From NCBI RefSeq assembly GCF_035083965.1, contig NC_089722.1, positions 33,713,958 through 33,777,957 of the forward strand: 64,000 nt of DNA. The letters run 5' to 3'. A program made the position numbers and the translations under genes. Position 1 is the stretch's first letter. Every line of letters starts with the position of its first letter. Origin of the DNA: Branchiostoma lanceolatum. Taxonomy: Eukaryota; Chordata; Leptocardii; Amphioxiformes; Branchiostomatidae. Shown piece by piece: positions 1 to 11,370 of this stretch. The notes beneath the pieces are model-generated. The model had not been told where the DNA came from, did not search any database, and saw only the letters and a list, made by a program, of their open reading frames with translations.

Positions 1-490
1 GCAAACATAGATATCCCTCATTAGCTATGCAAATTAAGTCCCAATTAGCATAATTTGCACTTCATTGTGTATATCTCTATCTAAGCTACCTGCATACTAA
101 ATATCATGGAAATCCGTTGTTCCTTTGCTCAGTTATTCTCCTGCGAAAATTTTCACAAAAACATTCCTGCAGTTCCAGAAGAAGCTGCTAGGGGGCCCAA
201 ACCTACACCACTTCTTTATTACATCACAAGCTATCTGCCACTCAAAAATCAAGACCACAGCACGTCTAGGTCAAAAGATACAAAAATTGAAGTTCTGCTG
301 CAGTACCAAGGTCACATGCCAGGGGGCCCAAAATCGACCTTGAATTTCGGCTTCACAACACCCGCCCACATACCAAATATCATTGTAATCCATCTAGTGG
401 CTCTTGAGTTATGCCGAGTGGAGTGATGCGGAAACACAAACATACACACACACAGACAGACACACCCAAAACAATATCTCCATTTTTCAT
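1..490 (-). repeat. Dispersed repeat copy, minus orientation
   Basis: AT-rich sequence with 'atgcaaattaagtcccaattagcata' type blocks, two 'agggggcccaaa' motifs and an end that reads into 'catttttcatggagataac'. The same ordered motifs recur at 10080-11370 (same orientation) and at 24290-24990 and 62580-63010 (opposite orientation), which identifies a dispersed family. The short reading frames inside it have no recognisable protein similarity and were not called as genes. Confidence 0.6.
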
Positions 491-990
491 GGAGATAACA
501 AACAAATGTAAGTGTTTAAGGTGGTGTTTGCGTATTCATGGTTGAAATCTCGTTTATAGGTTCATATAGTTGTGTCCAAAGACATATCTCATGCAATGAT
601 GCAAAATTGACCAAAGAGAACAAAAGGGACTTGGAAGCTATACTAGGTTCAAATAGAAGGCTAATTACCGTATACGCAGTACGTTCTGCCGACGTGCTGT
701 CAACTAGCTATATCTATCATGTGCGCAAGTTCAGGTGGCACTTCAATGGTTAAGAAGTAGCATTCTTAAACTTTTGTCAATTAAACTATTTTTTATTATT
801 TAATTTCATTAACTATTATCTTCTCTTGTTAGTTTTGGTGGATGTTGCGGTAAGGTCAGGTACAAACAAACGGTAGACAAAGGAAGGGTAAAAATAACAT
901 TAGATGATCGGCCATGTCCTGTTCTACACCAAAGACTTACGAAAGTCTAGTAAAATGATCATTTAAAGAAATGCCCTATAAGAAACAATC
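491..990. other. No gene seen
   Basis: AT-rich sequence between the repeat and the LINE tail. No protein similarity, RNA gene or clear repeat structure was recognised. Confidence 0.5.
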
Positions 991-996
991 AATGAT

Positions 997-1590
997 ATGG
1001 ATGAATTTCGATTTTTTAAGAAAGAGGTGAAAGCTAGGATTGTTAAGTCAACCCTTGAACTGTCAAAACTCAAACACATTTGGTCCAGTCATAATATCTC
1101 CATGTCAACCAAGATCCGTCTACTACGTTGCCTTGTGTTATTAATATTCATGTATGGCGCTGAGTCGTTGACACTAAATGCAGAAATAGTGAAGAGAATC
1201 AACGCGTTTGAAATGAACTGTTATGGCAGACTGCTACGAGTGCACTGGACATCACGCACCAAAAACAAAGAAGTCAAGAAACGCATCCATACTCTGCAAG
1301 GCCCACTTGACAGTTTCCTGTCCTTAGTTAAAAAGAAAAAAAAATGCAGTGGTTCGGACATGTGTCTAGGGCGAAAGGCACACTTTCACACACAATTCTT
1401 CAGGGAAAAGCGGAGGGTGCGCGGCCGCGGGGACGTCCCCATCGTTCGTGGATCACAGACCTATAGGAGTGGAGCGGTCATTCAGCCAACCAGATGACCA
1501 GACTGGCGGGAGACCGCCAGCAGTGGAGAGCTGCCCCGACGGCTGACTAAGCTATGGTATGGGAGAGAGTGAGTGAGTGAGTGAAGTAAA
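997..1590 (+). pseudogene. Dead 3' end of a non-LTR retrotransposon (LINE)
   Basis: The frame from 997 encodes the region just after the catalytic core of a LINE reverse transcriptase: 'LSKLKHIWSSHNISMSTKIR', then 'LLIFMYGAESLTL', then 'RINAFEMNCYGRLLRVHW'. Known LINE proteins show the order 'L..iW.s..is..tKirl', 'LlYGaE.W.l', 'l.aFe...lRril.isW'. The frame breaks at the A-run near 1331-1344. It resumes in another frame as 'MQWFGHVSRAKGTL', meets an in-frame TAG after 'RSWITDL', and ends near 1530. A short GTGA-repeat tail follows (about 1567-1584), typical of LINE 3' ends. The element is 5'-truncated and non-functional. The clade is probably RTE- or CR1-like but was not resolved. Confidence 0.8.
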
Positions 1591-2433
1591 CTCCGAAGAG
1601 AACTTAAGTCTTCTGTCTATTCACAAACTGGATAGAAACGGTATTGGGTAGTCGTGCGCACGTCACCCACCATACGATATAGCAGTGACGAATGAGGAAG
1701 GGAATAAGGAACAAGTAAGGAGTAAATATGAGAGCCAATGAGGGAGGTCGTTAAGGATTTGTAGACATCCGCCTAATTTGTGAGGCGATCGGAAACGTGA
1801 CATATAAGTTAAGTAACTAGTTTCTGTTCACAGGTAACGTTAGCAGCTGTACACAAAAACAAACTACGAGTTTTGAAACTCTAGGGATTGTCCTTACACA
1901 ATTTTTTTACCTTAAAAATTGTATTATTAGTTTTGATAAAGTAAACAAATAGTTGTGACATATTTTACAATAAAAAAGTTACTTTGAAACAACGATATAC
2001 ATCTAATCTAAGTTCTCTGCAAATTGAAGACGTTTTAAAATATGTATGGCCGGCTTATGTCCATTTTTACCCTGTACTCCAAGTGTTAGCTCATATATGC
2101 TCCGGAACGCCTTTGCTTTAACCTTAGAAGGGCGAAGAGAATTAGGTCAAGCAAGTAGATCATTCATATCAACAAAGATCAATCGCACAATTTCACTAAT
2201 CTAATAAGCACAGGAAAGCCTAGGATCGTAAGATAAGAAGCAATGCGCTTCAGATTTGCGCATTTTTTTTAGAACAGAGGTGTCGTAACGCGTGATCGTC
2301 TTGAAAAGCTTTCAATCCAGCACATGTATCAAATTCAAAATCTTTGATTCCAGTGTATATAGCAAAGCCTACAAACGGAACAGACAGGGTAGGACGGTAC
2401 GTGATAAAGTGAAGTTGTTGCAATTTACCACAA
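1591..2433. other. No gene seen; TATA-like motif near the end
   Basis: AT-rich and mostly without visible structure. 'TATATAG' at 2356-2362 lies about 78 bases before the ATG at 2434 and could be the TATA element of the exon that follows; this is inference only. Confidence 0.3.
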
Positions 2434-2551
2434 TGACATGGTCGTGGCTATTAGTAACCTTCCTGATCGTTTTCGCTTCTCCTGATGCACTTGTTACTCG
2501 TGCGATGTCGCACAAAAAAAACCCTCAAAAGTCCAGCAGAAACTACAATCT
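2434..2551 (+). CDS. Possible first exon of a secreted protein (signal peptide)
   Basis: The ATG at 2434 has A at -3. It opens with a hydrophobic leader, MTWSWLLVTFLIVFA, followed by a small-residue region (SPDA) and a basic stretch (SHKKNPQKSSRN). This is the organisation of a cleavable signal peptide with mature N-terminus. The frame runs to 'aatct' followed by GTACGTGT, a good donor at 2552. A TATA-like motif lies 78 bases upstream. The frame can be extended upstream to an ATG at 2292, but the inner ATG fits a signal peptide better. No downstream exon that joins it was identified, so the gene is unrecognised and partial. A chance hydrophobic ORF is the main alternative. Confidence 0.3.
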
Positions 2552-3777
2552 GTACGTGTCCTTGTTTTGTTGACTTAATCTCGCGCGAGAACCCCAAACC
2601 AGATAGAATTGTTTTATGACGTCTAAAACTTATTTTGCAGAAAAGGAAAAATCTAGCAAATTATGGGAATGTTTATCTAATTGTTCTAACCGTCCAGTAA
2701 TCGTGTTTCCGAAATCTGTGTAAAAGTTTTGTGTTTTATAGGATTATTCAATCCTTTGGAGTTTTCTGTCCATTCGTGGTTGTGATATATTGGGGTCTGT
2801 AGTATTTTTGTGTGATCTCCCGTTAACTTCATTTTCTGCAAAATCTAATAAGGACCAAAAGTCGTTTTTTTCCATTCTTATGCTCAAATTTGGACAATAG
2901 TTTCGTTTACACTCAGTCTGTTTGATATGTGTTTTTTAATCCTTTTAAGTCGAAAAGGCTCGAGGGTTACGTTGTTGCACAGACACCTTCTCCATTTTGT
3001 GTCAGACTGTTCGAGTTCAACAAGTTCAACCCAGTCTCCCTGTTCTATAAAGGATCTGAAGTGCTCTTCAAGCTTTTGGTCTTCTGACTGACGACGATGG
3101 GCGGGCTTTAACCTACTTGCACAGATTTTTCTTCGTTTGGTGGTGGTGGTGGGGTGTCTTGCAGCAGTGCTTGGGCATCTTGTGGAATGGGACTGGATGT
3201 TGTTGTAAGGGTGTCATTCACAAGTGTGTGACAGCCCAAGTTGTTAATGGATTTGCGCCTTAAGGATTCCTCCCGATCCCTTTCTATTTTTGCTTCTAAG
3301 GCATTCTGGACACTTGCGTCACCTACCGCACCAGATGATGTGATGACGATAGCATGTCATTACGATCTGGGCCAATTCAGCCGGGAAATGCAGGGTTAAT
3401 TGACTCACAGCCTGGTGTGGATTATACCCTAATCTCCTTAGTAGTCACGGAGAGCAACAATACTTGTATATATCGCTAGGTAGCGTTGTGCCCACACAAG
3501 ATCCCTAGCCTGGTCTGAAGTTTTCCTTTTTTTCCTCAATAACCCTGTGTAGTGGAGGGATCTTTTCTTGTCCCAGCATCCTGATCTTGTGGAAGGCACT
3601 GTCGGATATATTAAACTTGTTTATTTATTCCCCACAGGTAAAAAGAAAATAATACACACAATCATATAACTGATCGAAATACATGGTTCTTGGGAAAGTT
3701 GCAACCAATATGATCTATCATACTCCTTCCTCATGTTTCTTAAACAAGGTGATTTACAATAATGAATTAAAGTGTAG
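2552..3777. other. No recognised gene; weak open stretch on minus strand
   Basis: On the minus strand about 3350 to 3108 is open and reads as a plausible polypeptide (for example 'VQNALEAKIERDREESLRRK'), with a Pro run and a stop at 3108-3110. It has no start codon or recognised similarity, so it was not called as a gene. The rest is without structure. Confidence 0.25.
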
Positions 3778-3827
3778 AAACAAAAGAGTAACTAACAATT
3801 TTTAAGTTTTTAGTTACTCTTTTGTTT
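3778..3827. repeat. Perfect 17-bp inverted repeat (hairpin)
   Basis: AAACAAAAGAGTAACTA at 3778-3794 is repeated as its exact reverse complement at 3811-3827, separated by a 16-nt loop. It may be a minimal MITE or a recombination scar; no flanking duplication was identified. Confidence 0.7.
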
Positions 3828-3960
3828 AAAGAATTATGTATGGAAAAAAAAACCTAACTGAACACACAATAAAAATCAGATTCAAACCGTTACAATGTGT
3901 GTTGTCTGTCACATGATCCACAGGAAATGAAAGGAAATGCAGTGCAGACATCATCATAAA

Positions 3961-4317
3961 TAGAACAAGTTTTAACACAAATTGGACTTACACAAATTTT
4001 CGGCTGTACGACACCAGTCTTTGTCAAGGAATGAGCAATCCATCACTGAGATGACGTTACGTTATGCAGATGAGACACGTGACTCGGTGAGCAGTGGATC
4101 ATAAGTTGCAGAAAGTCTGTGGCGTCCCCCGTCCTTATTGAGCGATGGCTGTAAGGCCCTGATGTAAATTGCTTCCTTGACCACCCTTACTCACCGAGTC
4201 ACGTGACGCCATCTCAGTGGTGAATTGCTCATTCCTCGACGAAGACTGGTGTTGTAGAGTCGACAATTTGGGTAAGTCCAATTTGTGTAATGGCGACTAC
4301 AGTTAAAACTTGTTCTA
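3961..4317. mobile_element. Fold-back (MITE-like) element
   Basis: The outer termini are TAGAACAAGTTTTAAC at 3961 and its reverse complement ending at 4317. The arms (about 130 bp each, 3961-4092 and 4190-4317) pair with small indels and substitutions around a spacer of roughly 100 bp. The short minus-strand frame across it simply follows the arm and is not a gene. Confidence 0.7.
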
Positions 4318-4787
4318 GAATGACTTCTACCAAGAAAACAGATTAACTTCCAAGCCATCATCATACCTGCCTGGTCCATGTGCTGCCCCTGCCACTCCTC
4401 GGGCTGCCGGGTTTGTGTGTGATTTTTCTAAGCAGAAAAAGCATTTTTCATGATTATTTCTACATAAACATATGTACATATTAGAACATCTCAAAAGTGT
4501 TTAGATTTTTGAAGCATGTATACAGTATGTAGAATCTTATGCCATACGTGTATACAATTAGTTATCTCTTACTAATTCAAATGTAAGATATAACACACCG
4601 CTGCTCAACATTTTCACATGAGAGGTCGTTTATGAATTTATACTTGGCCAAGAACTGTTGGACGTGGTAAACCTTAGCATGTATATACGGTGTAACATGC
4701 TGAAAGATATAAAACAAAGGCAATATAAGGATTTATATTCTTGGGTAGTAAGAAACAGTGACAACTATTGTAACAGCTGTAATCGTT

Positions 4788-6112
4788 TCAAATCAGTTTT
4801 GTGACCACATCATTAGTGGTTGAACTGACTTCATCAAATGTAGCCTTGCGGAAGAATGTTCCCCACTTGACTGCCCGCTCCTTGAATTAAGGAAGAAGGC
4901 GTCAGATTGCCTTCCTCGCCTGGGCTAGCTTTCATGGCGACTGCCTGCACCTCAAAGTCCTGTAAATGTCAGCATATAGATTACAGATGGATAGCGATAA
5001 CTTATGCCGTGTCTGTTTTCGATCTATAATTAGAATTACAGTGAATGTACAGAAATTCGAGCATTAGAAGTGGATATAGCTTACTTTCCACAGTTGGATG
5101 ATGTTCTCAACTACGAGAATTTGGTTGGACTCCTCATCCTGTTCCTCATCCTCTGGAAGGGGAATCTGTAAAAAAAAATATTGTTTCTACTATTCAATAC
5201 ATGAGAACAACAGATGTCAAAACTTGATATTGACAAAAACTCAACATCACTGCAGGGTACCAACTTTTCCCCCCATACCTGATCACTTTTGAGGAATCTG
5301 GATAACCTCTCCACCAGGGCGGCCTTCAAGCCAGTATCGGGCAATCCATGTTTAGGAAGCTCAACCTCAAGCTTTGCCACAGACAGGCTGGCTATAGTCA
5401 GCCCTCTAGGGCCCCACCTGTATGTAAGCACAGCATTAAGGTTGAGCTTCGCAAAGACTCGCTCCAGTTGTTTTGCTGTAAATGAAATCAGTATTAGCCC
5501 ATGTCTCTGCGAATTTGATACTTTAGCTCGGAAATTTGATTTAAACGTTTAAGAACATATAAAATATACTGGATCATCAATCGTACCATTCAGTTGCGTC
5601 CATGTTTTCACTGACCCCTTCCCATCATCTCCAGCCCCTTCCGTGATTCTGAAGGGCACATCAATCTCTTTCATCGCCCTCACCAGCTGATCTATCCTTC
5701 ACTGGTTGATCTACCACACAACCACCTGTATTTAAGGAAGAATTAACATAATGATGCTATCAAGACAGTAATGAAAAGTCATCAGTACATAACACAAATA
5801 TCAAATTGAAAACAACATCGCAAAAGGGTTGTTTTGCTACCTGATTAAACTTCTTGCCCCGGACTCGCATACCCTGTAAAAGGCATAAGGTTTAGTATTG
5901 ATACTGATATTTGATAAAAGAAAGAAATAAGTAAAATTTCAAAGATCGATTATCTACAAGTTCCTACCAAATACATACGCAATGTAGAACATCTGGAACA
6001 ATGACTACAGATGGCAAGTGTAGTAATGGTGGCAGAATATGCCCCCTGTGGTTTCTCTTGCCAATGTATGTTGTGTGATCCCCAGGGCGCCTCTGTATGT
6101 CCCAATCGTCGA
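4788..6112 (-). pseudogene. Transposase-derived multi-exon gene remnant with SAP-like domain (3' exons)
   Basis: Six phase-compatible exons read on the minus strand: 6112-5979, 5873-5841 (33-nt microexon), 5725-5587, 5475-5279, 5165-5085 and 4959-4788. The first contains 'HRGHILPPLLHLP' and 'VVIVPDVLHC', a 'hPPLl.iP..h.v.D.LH' block typical of transposase-like proteins abundant in invertebrate genomes. The fourth contains a SAP-like helix-extended-loop-helix (VAKLEVELPKHGLPDTG then LKAALVERLSRFLK), a predicted DNA-binding module. The fifth is acidic (IPLPEDEEQDEESNQ). Damage: exon 5725-5587 has in-frame TAG and TGA codons near its 5' end, and the last exon must change frame to reach the likely C-terminal frame 'KERAVKWGTFFRKATFDEV'. 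Upstream exons probably lie at 9521-9960. The family name is uncertain. Confidence 0.6.
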
Positions 6113-6299
6113 CTGTACAGATAAAGCAGAAATGTGTATTATTGTCATGTTTTACCATACTTTGTCATGTCTCAAACATTCAGTTTGAAAACACAGCAGA
6201 AGATTGCAGTCCATTTAGAAATGTATAACGTATCATGATGTGCATTTCAAAATCTAACACCATGGTATACAGTAGCCGAGATTTTTGGTCAGCTAATGT

Positions 6300-6960
6300 A
6301 CACTGCACGAAATGGCCACGTATCCTGACGGATCCGACGTATCCGGAATCGGGCCTCATGGCGTTTCCGAGCGAATCCGGAAAAATCCCAGTTCACTGCT
6401 CGGATACTGAAGTGCCCGCAGATCCGGCAATTCCGACGCCGTATACGTCTGGATCCGTGATGCGCGTCGGATACCTGAGGATATTTGCGCGGATCCTTCG
6501 TTTCTAGATATTTGTCAATATGGCAGAGATTTTCGGATTGTTTGTCGGTAGTTGCTTCGGATCCTGACCAACAAATACACACTGCACGGCACGCGGCATG
6601 ATCTCAGATCCTGACGAATCCAACAGATCCGGAATTGCGCATCATAGCAGATACGGAACGTTTCCGATTGGATCCGATGCACCTCAGATCCGACAATTCC
6701 CGCGCCGTATACGTCTGGATCCTTCATATCATGTTTCGGGTACAGATACGGAACGTTTCCGAGCAAATTCGGACAAATACCAGGAACACCTCAGATCCAG
6801 CAATTCTGATGCCGTATACGTCTGGATACGTTTCGGGTACAGATACAATATCTACTCGGATCTTTCATTTTTTTTTGTATTTGCCAATATGTTAGAAGTT
6901 CAGATTTGCCAATATGTTAGAAGTCATGAGCTGTCTCGGATCCTGACGTGTACGGAACAC
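6300..6960. repeat. Degenerate GATCCG-rich repeat block
   Basis: Repeated variants of 'cggatcc', 'gtatacgtctggatcc' and 'cagatccggcaattc' occur throughout, giving several overlapping but meaningless reading frames. The vocabulary resembles the ordered 179-bp satellite at 8780-9440, so both may derive from one repeat family. The block sits in the intron of the transposase-derived remnant. Confidence 0.6.
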
Positions 6961-7080
6961 GGATTCGTGTCGGATATCCAAATTACCCACAAGACACTTC
7001 TGGGCGCGACAAACGTTAACGGTTTTCTTTCGGTTAACAGCACAGACAAGAACGGCGTTTCATCACCTTCTGTGCTTAAC

Positions 7081-8623
7081 ATGGCATCGCCAGAGTCTAC
7101 CATGGTCGACCAGTGATTTTTGAGTGACTTGAGAGTCGAAGGGAATTCGGTGTAAACTCAAACGCACGGAATTGCGACGTTGTCTTCTTCGTGCATGCAA
7201 TATTCGTCGCCCCCCTCCCCCCTTGTAAACGCTGGTAGGGAGTTGATTCATCATTTTGAGGGACTGCCCTTTGGTAAGTACAAATTGAAAAATTCCCGTT
7301 TCTAACTAGTTTTGACGTCAGTTATCCTCCTATTGTGGCTTGACATATCATCGCATTCGCATGACCATAAGAATTCTCCAGCCGACCTGCCCTTTTACGG
7401 CGTTAGGATCTAGGAAATTTAAAATTTCAATTTGTTCATTCTTGCCAATGGTCAGCAGACATGTGTGTCTGGTTAACGTTTCAGATACAAAATAGCAAGC
7501 AGTGGAGGGAAAGATAATTAAAGATATGGAAGGGAAGAAAATGTCATAAGTATTTGTCCCACAAAGATCCCACAGTTTGTGGATAGTGAACTAGAACTTA
7601 TAAGGAGGCAGTAGTGTGCCTCAGTGATTATTTCATTCAGTTATAGCCGTGCATGTTTGATCAATATCATATTCAAGTTATAGATGTAAGTTTTACGTAG
7701 TCAATTCAACGATGCCCAGATTCATTTTTTTACACATGCGAGTATGTGATATGTTTAATATTTGTCATTGTTTCCATTTATATATATATATCCAGTACAG
7801 CATCGGCAGATACTTCCTTCACAAATGCAGCACATATTGTGAGGACCTTGGCTGGGAACAAAGCAATCAACTGTCAGATGCTCAGCTGCTGAGTACCTCA
7901 GGCTCCTTTGGTAAGTCCATCTTCGGTACACATTAATGTTAGCTGAGAGAGGCATGATGGATATCCATTGTCCCGTGTTTTTTGTAGCTGCTGTGATGAA
8001 ACGAAGCCCATGTCAAAATCATGTGACATGTTCCTTAAATACGTGAATTGATATTTATTCATCATTTGGTTTTATCATATAGGAACTGGTTCATCACAAG
8101 ATGGACTCCAAGCTGAGTCCAACATGCAGATACAGAAGAAATCAGCCTTGCCTGTCCCTTACCAAGAATGCATGGAAGAAGTGAACTCAGATGTAGTCAG
8201 AGAATGGGGAGAGGACGATTATACACATGCAGTTCCACGGCATATGCTACTTACGTTTAAAATGTGGCGTGTCATCATGGGAGTTCTTCAGACAGTATAA
8301 TGTTACTTTCTATTTTCAACCTCTGTATTTGAAATAATTGTATCTGATGGCTTTTAGACTAAGAGCTGGCCACAAATAAGGCTTTTATTACTTTAGTGGA
8401 ATATTTAGAACATGTAGATAATTTTGGTCCAAGGGCACTATACAGTAGTAAATATTACCACAATGTTGTGATGGTGTTACTTGTAATACATTTCATAATT
8501 TTTCAGAACATTGTGCTTGCACAACCCCAATTTACCGACATTAACCTGCATATGCAGTGGTGCTTTGAGTATGTGGATGTCCCTCAGCCTGTCTCAAATG
8601 AAATGGATCATTTAGCCATATAG
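7081..8623 (+). CDS. Small unrecognised gene, four phase-compatible exons
   Basis: Proposed exons are 7081-7112 (MASPESTMVD plus two bases; Kozak context aacATGG), 7801-7910, 8083-8294 and 8507-8623 (stop TAG at 8621). The last three have clean sites: acceptor 'ccagtacag', donor 'gGTAAGT', acceptor 'catatag', donor 'acaGTATAA', acceptor 'tttttcag'. Their lengths (110, 212, 117) give matching phases 2/1/0 at every junction, which is unlikely by chance. The joined product is about 157 residues, soluble, with no signal peptide or recognised domain. Visible pieces include 'GRYFLHKCSTYCEDLGWEQ' and 'HMQWCFEYVDVPQPV'. It lies inside the long intron of the minus-strand transposase-derived remnant and between two satellite blocks. 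The first exon is the weakest part (donor GTGATT). Confidence 0.4.
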
Positions 8624-8779
8624 TACTTCCGTATTGTATTGTATTTGATAGTTTTTGAACTTAGAAATACATTATGTTGAGATATGAAATGATACATATG
8701 TTACATACAGGCTTTCCCAAACTTCCTGTCATTCAAAATTATGTTTTGGGTATAGTTAAATTAGGAAAGCAAGCACATA

Positions 8780-9440
8780 GTCGGATCCGTTACGGATTCG
8801 TTGTTGGGTCCACCTGTACCCGTCAGTATTCACCATTTTCTTCAAAATACAGAAAAATCCCTGTACGCATCCGTCAGGATCTGTGGCATTTCCGTACAGT
8901 GTACGGCTCCGTATTCGTCGAAAATCCCTTACTTTCGGATTCTTCAGGAAATATTCCATATACCGGTGCGGAAATAGTCGGATACGTTACACGAATCCGC
9001 ATGTATCCGTCAGTATCCGCCAAAAATACAGAAAAATTCCTGTTCGTATCCGTCAGGATCGGTGGCATTTCCGTACAGTGTACGGCTCCGTATTCGTCGA
9101 GAATCCCTTAATTTTGGATTCTTCAGGAAATATTCCATATACCGGTGCGGAAATAGTCGGATACGTTACACGAATCCGCATGTATCCGTCAGTATCCGCC
9201 AAAAATACAGAAAAATTCCTGTTCGTATCCGTCAGGATCGGTGGCATTTCCGTACAGTGTACGGCTCCGTATTCGTCGAAAATCCCTTACTTTCGGATTC
9301 TTCAGGAAATATTCCATATACCGGTGCGGAAATAGTCGGATACCTTACACGAATCCGCATGTATCCGTCAGTATCCGTCAGTATCCGACAAAAATACAGA
9401 AAAATCCCGGTACGTATACGCCGGGAAACGAGGCCATTTC
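8780..9440. repeat. Satellite: 179-bp unit, about 3.5 copies
   Basis: Near-identical copies begin at about 8877, 9056 and 9235, each exactly 179 bp apart, with a diverged partial copy before 8877. Each unit contains 'ttccgtacagtgtacgg', 'ccatataccggtgcgg' and 'ccgcatgtatccgtcagta'. Because 179 is not a multiple of three, the long overlapping reading frames here cycle through frames and are artefacts. Confidence 0.9.
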
Positions 9441-9520
9441 GTGCAGTGGTACTTCAATGTATGTACAGCATGGAAACATCTTCATATATAAGATATTGTA
9501 ACATGATTATGGGTACTTAC

Positions 9521-9636
9521 TGTTGAAATTGCAGATTTCCTTCTTGGTGCAGTGGCATGAAATACAGAAGTTCTTGCTACTGGCCTGGTTCAGGCCCAAC
9601 TTTGTTGCTAGGAACTTCCAATCTGTTGTTAGGAAC
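9521..9636 (-). pseudogene. Probable upstream exon of the transposase-derived remnant
   Basis: Minus-strand exon with acceptor 'attcaag' and donor 'aacaGTAAGT'. It encodes 'FLTTDWKFLATKLGLN' followed by 'FCISCHCTKKEICNF'. The 'DWKFLA..lG...a....C.wC.C.K' pattern is a recognisable block of transposase-like proteins common in invertebrate genomes. Its 3' phase (one base, A) joins in frame to the exon starting at 6112, giving 'CNFN-I-DDWDIQRRPG'. This supports a single gene spanning 9.9-4.8 kb with a 3.4-kb intron. Confidence 0.55.
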
Positions 9637-9685
9637 CTTGAATTTGCACAGGGAGAAAGCATGTTTAGATAAACCATAATACATA

Positions 9686-9752
9686 AATGTGAATATCCCG
9701 ATATATCCCGATATATCCCGATATATCCCGTATTATATATATATATATAATA
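9686..9752. repeat. Short tandem repeat (tatatcccga)n plus (AT)n
   Basis: Four copies of a 10-bp unit 'gatatatccc' are followed by an uninterrupted AT dinucleotide tract. Confidence 0.85.
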
Positions 9753-9753
9753 C

Positions 9754-9960
9754 GCCACCGAGCGTAAGTTTGTTTTCCAGCAAGTCTTTTGCCATGGCTC
9801 TTCCTGCCTCCTCTTCGTCTCCTATGACGGCCTGCTCAGAGATGTTTGCTGTACACTTGTGAGGAGGTGGCTCAAACCCATAGCCGTTCCACCACTTGCA
9901 CATTCCACAGTTCTTGTTTCGTAGGTAGTTAGCTATGATCTTTTTTCTTGTGGTCACCTC
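9754..9960 (-). pseudogene. Upstream exon with Cys/His 'PPPHKC' motif, transposase-derived remnant
   Basis: Minus-strand exon preceded by acceptor 'cgcatag'. It contains 'CGMCKWWNGYGFEPPPHKC' and then an acidic helix, 'GDEEEAGRAMAKDLLENKL'. The C-x2-C ... PPxHxC pattern followed by an acidic/Ala-rich segment resembles the N-terminal part of Mutator-like transposase proteins; this is a pattern judgement, not a search result. The 3' border is uncertain because the frame runs into an (AT)n tract at 9728-9752. An additional exon between this one and 9636 may be missing. Confidence 0.45.
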
Positions 9961-10079
9961 CTATGCGAGAATGAGGTAATGTCTCCCCCCCCCCCCCCTC
10001 TTCTCTGCTTTCCACGTTCCCAGGATGCTTTGGATCTTTGGCGTCCATATTGCTATTATGTACGAAAGAAACAAATGTC

Positions 10080-11370
10080 AACTAGAGTTCCACGACCTCA
10101 TACCTTCGCCAAATTATTTCAACCTTTATGACTGACGTATTTAAGAGTGTTTCTCATCAATCATAAATTATATCAGTGGATCGTCTTCAGCCGAAAAACA
10201 GAAGTTGTCCAAAGTATGAGCTTATCAAAGAAGGTTATGCTTACATTTATCATCAATTATGAAAATGAGGTCCTTATTAGCATAATTTGATTCAACGATG
10301 TTCACATTCACATAACTTTCAAATGCCACAAGTATGAAATTGCCATCATTTACCTGTATGTAATTATAGTAGCTTCTCATTAATTATGCAAATTACGCCT
10401 ACAATTGCATATTTTCTATCTATTAACATTCCTCCCTTCATCAGTTAGAAGTGTCACATATTTGAATAGTCATATCCTGGAACAGAGCGGGCTTTTGAAA
10501 TTGTGCCAATAGTTAAACAAATTAGAAAATCTGATTTGCATAATTACATTTAATCATACAAAGCATCACGTAAGCTATCTACATACCAAAAATCGATACC
10601 ATCCATTATGCCCATCTTGAGGTATAGTATTTTCTCCTTAATTAATTATGCAAATGAGGTCTCATTTGCATAGTTGAAATCTAGTACTTTTTCTCTCCTC
10701 CTCAGTTACATGTGTCACATGTTTGAGTCCTATCATGGAAATTGGCGGCTGTGTAAACTTTCCTAATTAATCATGCAAATTAGATACTTATTTGCATAAT
10801 AAATATCTAATCATGTACATCATCACTCAAGCTATCTACTTACCAAAAATCAAAACCATCCATTGAGCCCATCTTGAGTTAAAGTATTTTCTCATTGATT
10901 ATGCAAATGAGATAATCATTTGCATAGTTGATATCAACTCATATTTTTCTCCTCCTCAGTTAGATATGTCACATGTTTCAGAGTCCTATCATGGAAATTG
11001 GCGGCTGTATAAACTTTCCTCATTAACTATGCAAATTAGATACATATTCGCACAATAAATATCTAATCATGTACATCATCACTTAAGCTATCTACTTACC
11101 AAAAAATCATGACCATCCAACAAGCCTTCTTGAGTTATTCCATTTCAAAGTCTGAAGCAAAACCTGCTCCTGCAGTTCTAAAGAAAGGCCGCTAGGGAGC
11201 CCAAACCTAGACCACTCACTTACTGTCCAAAGAGCTATCTAACACTCAAAAATTAGGACCATAGCATGTCCAGAACACGAGATATCAAAACAGGAAGTTC
11301 CGCTACAGTACAGTAACAAGCCGCTAGGGGACCCAAAACAAACGCTACCCTCTGCATAACCTTCTCGGCG
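10080..11370 (-). repeat. Dispersed repeat block with internal ~230-bp tandem units
   Basis: It starts with 'ctagagttccacgacctcataccttcgcc', found inverted at about 45895-45925. At least two near-identical units (about 10640-10870 and 10870-11100) share 'tatgcaaatgag', 'gtcacatgtttgagtcc' and 'atcatggaaattggcggctg'. It ends with 'gctagggagcccaaacctag', as in the first 350 bases of the window. This is an expanded member of the window's main dispersed family. The recurrent ATGCAAAT-like words are part of the repeat and not evidence of regulation. Confidence 0.7.

Noticed and set aside
8883..9526. Overlapping 150- and 154-codon frames
   Set aside because: They lie wholly in the 179-bp satellite and repeat in shifted frames, so they are not genes.
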